64,000 bases of DNA. Source: Cellulomonas sp. Root485. GTDB taxonomy: Bacteria > Actinomycetota > Actinomycetes > Actinomycetales > Cellulomonadaceae. The position numbers were made by a program, and so were the translations under genes. A model generated the notes under the pieces. It saw nothing but the letters and a program-made list of their open reading frames with translations. It searched no databases and had not been told where the DNA came from. Below are positions 58,453-64,000 of the stretch, in pieces; positions within the stretch are counted from its first letter, which is position 1; each line of letters begins with the position of its first letter. Location: assembly GCF_001426705.1 (NCBI RefSeq), contig NZ_LMFC01000001.1:423789-487788 (forward strand), written 5' to 3'.

Positions 58453-58803
58453 GTGCCTGACCGGCCGGCACCCGACCAGCCCTCCACCGGCCCGATCCCG
58501 GTCGAGGAGGCGCCGCTGGACCCACGGGCGATCGCGCGGGCGTCCCTCGACGCCGCGCGCAACGTGTCGCTGTGGTGGACCAGCTCCGGGATCGTCGTGG
58601 CCACCGTCGTGGCCCTCGTCGTCGGCACCCGGGCGGGCGCGTTCGTGCTCGCCGGCGTCGCGCTGGTGTGCGCGGTCGTGCGTGCCGTGCTGCCGTCACC
58701 CGGCCCCGTGGCGATCTCCGTACGGGCCAAGGCGCTCGACGTCGCCGTCCTCGTCCTGCTCGGTGCAGGCCTCGCGGTGCTCGCCCAGATCCTGCCGCGC
58801 TGA
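58453..58803 (+). CDS. DUF3017 membrane protein
   Basis: 116 residues from the GTG at 58453, which follows AGGAG by 6 bases; in-frame ATGs at 58360 and 58375 are alternatives. A Pro-rich leader is followed by SLDAARNVSLWWTSSGIVV and three helices with the DUF3017 pattern RAGAFVLAGVALVCAVVRAVLPSPGPVAISVR. Function unknown; in other actinobacteria DUF3017 genes sit near folD or purH, as here. Confidence 0.8.
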   Translation: MPDRPAPDQPSTGPIPVEEAPLDPRAIARASLDAARNVSLWWTSSGIVVATVVALVVGTRAGAFVLAGVALVCAVVRAVLPSPGPVAISVRAKALDVAVLVLLGAGLAVLAQILPR

Positions 58804-58828
58804 CCGCACCGCGGACCGGACGCACGGA

Positions 58829-58855
58829 CGCCCGGGACCGCGAGGGTCCCGGGCG
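58829..58855. terminator. Hairpin terminator
   Basis: 11-bp GC stem with a 5-base loop between the convergent DUF3017 and aquaporin genes. Confidence 0.7.
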
Positions 58856-58882
58856 CCCGGGTCGTGCGGTCTCAGGTGCGGG

Positions 58883-59929
58883 TCAGCGCTCCGTCACCAC
58901 GAGGACGTCGTCCGTCGTGACGTACGCGTCGTCCTCCTCGAGCAGGTTGTCCTCGGCCGGCTCCGCGGCGAACGCGCGGTAGATCAGTCCGGCCAGGGCG
59001 GCACCGACCAGCGGTGCGACCCAGAACAGCCAGAGCTGGCTGAGGGCCCAGCTGTCGGAGAAGATCGCCGAGGCCGTCGAGCGCGCCGGGTTGAGCGAGG
59101 CGTTCGTCACGGGGATCGCGACGAGGATGAGGACCGCGAGCGCCAGGCCGATGGCGAACGGCGCCTGGACGTTGGCGGACCGGCGGTCCGTCGCGCCGAG
59201 GATGATGCCGACGAACACGGCGGTCACGACGATCTCGACGAGCAGCGCGATGACCAGCGAGAACTCGACCTGGCCCTGCGAGGCCACCGACAGCGGCGAG
59301 TGCTCGGCGTAGCCGTTGGACACGCTGCTGAAGAAGCTCTTCGACGACGCCTCGGCGCCCTGGTTGAGCAGGCCGGGAAGGGTCGCCGGGATGGTGATGA
59401 ACAGGATCGCGGCCGCGAGGATGCCGCCGACGAGCTGCGCGAGCCAGTAGGGAAGGACGTCCTTCCAGGCCGTCCGGCCACCGATGGCGGCGCCCAGCGT
59501 GACGGCCGGGTTGAAGTGCCCGCCCGAGACGTGGCCGACGGCGATGATGCCGGCGAGGACCGCGATGCCGAAGCCGAGGGCGACGCCGAGGGTGCCGCCC
59601 AGCCCGCTGACCGTGGAGTACAGCGCGATGCCGAGGCCGACCAGCACCAGGGTGAACGTGCCGAACGCCTCGGCGCCGAGGCGGGCGACCAGGCTCGGGC
59701 CGGTCACGACGACCGTGCCGGCCGGGACCACGTAGGCGTCGAGCTCCTCGACGACGACGTCCTCGTCGGCCTCGGGCTCGGCGGCCGGCTCGACGACCGG
59801 CTCGGCGGCGGGTGCCGGGGTGTCGGCGGCGGCTGCGGCCGTCGCCTCCTCGGGTGCGGGCGTGCCGGCAACGGTGGTCTCGTCGGGCTCCGGGGAGCCT
59901 GCGGCCTTGTCGGGGTTGTCCTGTGACAT
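58883..59929 (-). CDS. Aquaporin (MIP family) with acidic N-terminal extension
   Basis: 348 residues, ATG at 59929. Six helices with two NPA boxes (GHFNPAVTLG and SLNPARSTASA), the signature of water/glycerol channels; the Arg after the second NPA is the selectivity-filter Arg. Shorter loops and His-Ser residues near the filter suggest a water-selective AqpZ type, but this is not certain. Unusual is a ~75-residue cytoplasmic leader full of Glu, Pro and Ala, and an acidic tail, neither found in standard AqpZ (~230 residues). Divergent from icd. Confidence 0.9.
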   Translation of the reverse strand: MSQDNPDKAAGSPEPDETTVAGTPAPEEATAAAAADTPAPAAEPVVEPAAEPEADEDVVVEELDAYVVPAGTVVVTGPSLVARLGAEAFGTFTLVLVGLGIALYSTVSGLGGTLGVALGFGIAVLAGIIAVGHVSGGHFNPAVTLGAAIGGRTAWKDVLPYWLAQLVGGILAAAILFITIPATLPGLLNQGAEASSKSFFSSVSNGYAEHSPLSVASQGQVEFSLVIALLVEIVVTAVFVGIILGATDRRSANVQAPFAIGLALAVLILVAIPVTNASLNPARSTASAIFSDSWALSQLWLFWVAPLVGAALAGLIYRAFAAEPAEDNLLEEDDAYVTTDDVLVVTER

Positions 59930-60101
59930 GTCGATCCTGTCGTGAGTAACCGTCGATGGAAGGGCGGTGCGCGCGGAGCCTGCCACGTCCGACTGTGCGG
60001 TCGTGGTGACGCGCTGAGCAGCGTCTCGCCCCTGGTGGGTGCCAGCATGCCAGTCCTGGTGCCTGCGGTCACGGTGCGCGCCGAGGGGCGGACTCACGCA
60101 G

Positions 60102-60123
60102 ATCTCTCGACGTCGAGTAATCT
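60102..60123 (+). promoter_or_regulatory. icd promoter with motif shared with sucC
   Basis: The 22-bp motif contains the perfect palindrome CTCGACGTCGAG; TAATCT (60118-60123) at its right end is a likely -10 box, so a bound protein would block transcription. Lies between icd and the divergent aquaporin gene. Confidence 0.5.
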
Positions 60124-60197
60124 TGTCCCCGGACCCGCGCCGGCAGACGTTCCATCGTGCCGTGCCCCCTTCCGTCCCCAGCACAGGAGATCCCCGC

Positions 60198-62508
<2,311 letters not shown>

Positions 62509-62521
62509 GCTGCTGCTCACC

Positions 62522-62932
62522 ATGTGGGCGGAGGAAGTGCAGGTCTCGCGTCCCGGCACCGGCGTCGCGGCGTTCCTCGGCTGGGTGCTGCTCGGTGCCG
62601 GGATCGGTGCGGGCCTCGGGCTCGGGATCCCGGGCGGCCTGTTCGTCGCGCTGGGGCTGCTGCTGGTCGGTGGTCTGCTCGTCGTCCGGCAGGGCCTGCG
62701 CCCCGCTCAGGCCGGTGTCGTCACGGGCCTGGGTGCCCTCCCGTTCGCGCTCGCGTGGCTGAACCGGCAGGGGCCGGGGACCGTCTGTTCCGACGGGGTG
62801 ACCGGCGCGTCCGCGTGCGTCGTGCAGTCGAACCCGTGGCCGTACGTGCTCGTCGGCGTGGCGCTGGTGGCGGTCGGTGTCGTGATGTTCCGGCGTCTGC
62901 GCCGCGCGCCGGGACCTCTGGTGGAGCGGTGA
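62522..62932 (+). CDS. Small membrane protein
   Basis: 136 residues, ATG 11 bases after mdh. About four transmembrane helices (FLGWVLLGAGIGAGLGLGIPGG, FVALGLLLVGGLLVV and others); two Cys in an outer loop (TVCSDGVTGASACVV) may be paired. No known family. Overlaps the DUF167 gene start region, so it is likely co-translated with it. Confidence 0.75.
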   Translation: MWAEEVQVSRPGTGVAAFLGWVLLGAGIGAGLGLGIPGGLFVALGLLLVGGLLVVRQGLRPAQAGVVTGLGALPFALAWLNRQGPGTVCSDGVTGASACVVQSNPWPYVLVGVALVAVGVVMFRRLRRAPGPLVER

Positions 62933-63201
62933 TGGTGAGGGTGGCCATCCGGGTACGGCCCGGTGCGTCCCGCACCGCCGTGGGCGGGACGCACGCGGAC
63001 AGGCTGGTGGTCGCGGTGGGGGCGCGCGCGGTGGACGGCGCCGCGACGCGGGCGGCCCTGGACGCCCTCGCGGAGGCGCTGGGGCTGCGGCCGCGCCAGG
63101 TCCGGCTGGTCTCGGGGGCGACGAGCCGCGACAAGGTGGTGGAGGTCGACGCGGACGACGCGGAGGTCGCTGTGCGGCTCGCCGCGCTCCGCGGCGGCTA
63201 G
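62932..63201 (+). CDS. DUF167 (YggU) family protein
   Basis: 89 residues; ATG at 62932 chosen, with GTGs at 62929 and 62935 as equal alternatives. The motif IRVRPGASRTAVGG and LAEALGLRPRQVRLVSGATSRDKVVEV match DUF167/YggU, small conserved proteins of unknown biochemical role. Slightly short but complete. Confidence 0.85.
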   Translation: MVRVAIRVRPGASRTAVGGTHADRLVVAVGARAVDGAATRAALDALAEALGLRPRQVRLVSGATSRDKVVEVDADDAEVAVRLAALRGG

Positions 63202-63824
63202 AGGACGGACCTGATCGCGTCCGCCAGCGCCTGCGGATTGTCGTGCTGGACGAAGTGCCCGGCCCCGGGCAGCACGCGCACCTCGACGCCCAGCAGGTCG
63301 TGCAGCGCCCGGGCCGCCCGGTGCCGGGCCGGCGGGGAGAGCTCGCCGACGGTCACGACGACGCGGCCCTGCCCCGGGAACAGCGCCGCCGGCTCGAACC
63401 GGCGGAACATCGCGAGGTCGCGCGCGACGGCGTCCGGGTCGGCCGGTGCCATCGCCGGTGTCCAGGAGGGTCCGTAGAGCGCGGCGCCGAAGCCGGGGAC
63501 GCCCCCGGAGGTGAACCCGGCGACGACGTGGTCGAGCAGGCCGGGCACCAGGGACCCGACGGCCGGCTCGTGCAGGACGGCGGCCGCGATCCTGCGGTCC
63601 GATGCCAGGGCGAGGCCGAGCGTCGCGCCGCCGGAGACACCGACGACGACCGCGCCGTCCGCGTCGTCGGCCAGCGCCTCCAGCTCGGTGGGGAGGTCGC
63701 CGCTGCTCGCCCGGTCGGGGGCGACGACCTCGACGCCGTCGCCGCGCAGGAGCTCGCGCACCCGGTCCCATACGCGGGACGTCGTCGCTGCTCCGTGCAC
63801 CAGGAGCACGCGCGAGGTCGCCAT
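63198..63824 (-). CDS. Alpha/beta hydrolase
   Basis: 208 residues, ATG at 63824. Alpha/beta hydrolase fold: VLLVHGAATTSRVWDRV (oxyanion loop), nucleophile Ser in VVGVSGGATLGLAL, and the catalytic His in GAGHFVQHDNPQALADAI. Substrate unknown; family includes esterases, epoxide hydrolases and C-C hydrolases. Its stop overlaps the DUF167 stop in a CTAG. Confidence 0.85.
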   Translation of the reverse strand: MATSRVLLVHGAATTSRVWDRVRELLRGDGVEVVAPDRASSGDLPTELEALADDADGAVVVGVSGGATLGLALASDRRIAAAVLHEPAVGSLVPGLLDHVVAGFTSGGVPGFGAALYGPSWTPAMAPADPDAVARDLAMFRRFEPAALFPGQGRVVVTVGELSPPARHRAARALHDLLGVEVRVLPGAGHFVQHDNPQALADAIRSVL

Positions 63825-63901
63825 GGCGTGAGCGTAGGCGCCGCCCCAGGTGAGACACGCAAGCGTTACCTATGTCTCGAATGTCCGAAACATCTCGCTC
63901 C

Positions 63902-63973
63902 TAGCCTCCCGTCATGGATACACGAGCGGATACCGCTGTGGATACTCCTCCGCTCGCGCGGTCACCACGATGA
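63902..63973 (+). CDS. Possible leaderless leader peptide (19 codons)
   Basis: TAGCCT at 63902-63907 lies 6 bases before an ATG at 63914 that opens MDTRADTAVDTPPLARSPR and stops at 63971-63973, overlapping the next ATG (63970) by ATGA. The layout suggests a short peptide translationally coupled to the downstream gene. No ribosome site and unknown family; it could be chance. Confidence 0.3.
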
Positions 63974-64000
63974 CCACCGACGCCGTCGCCCGCGCCCGAG
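63970..64000 (+). CDS. Start of a gene cut by the window end
   Basis: ATG at 63970 opens MTTDAVARAR and continues past the end of the window. Too little sequence to identify. Overlap with the short frame before it is the main support for this start. Confidence 0.35.
   Translation, partial: MTTDAVARAR

Overview
The window is high-GC DNA (roughly 70-75% by eye) with many GTG starts, 4-base stop/start overlaps and TANNNT -10 boxes placed 6-7 nt before start codons. Gene content and neighbourhoods (guaA-DUF3817, sucCD-DUF6350-purN-purH, icd-mdh, GH59 galactosidase with a ricin-type lectin domain) indicate a soil- or plant-associated actinobacterium of the Micrococcales, most like Cellulomonas. 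No rRNA, tRNA, CRISPR array or insertion sequence was seen.

Region 1 (1-10.7 kb) is an envelope locus that looks like the tail of a Tad/Flp pilus cluster. It holds an OmpA-type domain protein (cut by the window edge), a TadE/G-like protein and three large paralogous secreted proteins with Flp-type prepilin motifs. These are interleaved with four-helix membrane proteins and lipoproteins. In the third copy the four-helix protein and the pilin-like protein are one polypeptide.

Region 2 (10.8-22.5 kb) carries guaA and a DUF3817 gene, a glycosyltransferase, a PspC/LiaF-like protein with a PspC-containing histidine kinase and LuxR-type regulator (a probable envelope-stress system), two tandem NUDIX genes, and a secreted GH59 galactosidase. 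The GH59 gene is flanked by copies of the 3' end of an esterase gene.

Region 3 (22.5-41.6 kb) is a catabolic island: esterase, alcohol dehydrogenase, three SDRs, MaoC hydratase, thiolase, two acyl-CoA dehydrogenases, an APH-fold kinase, acyl-CoA ligase, thioesterase, quinone-reductase-like enzyme, a complete Liv-type ABC transporter and two TetR regulators. Four copies of one 20-bp palindrome precede its main operons, so most of the island is probably one TetR regulon. The kinase next to an ACAD10/11-like dehydrogenase, plus a QsdR-like regulator, points to 4-hydroxy acids or gamma-lactones as substrate (inference).

Region 4 (41.6-49.9 kb) has small membrane proteins, pcrA, a Clp-N/HTH pair whose promoter is built into two palindromes, and a SipW/TasA-type secretion operon (two proteins with SipW-like signals, one of them with RCC1 repeats, a LAxTG-anchored protein and an ER-type signal peptidase). 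Region 5 (50-64 kb) is core metabolism: sucCD, purN, a ZTP riboswitch with purH, icd, mdh, an aquaporin and small conserved genes. Upstream of sucC and icd lies a shared 22-bp motif.
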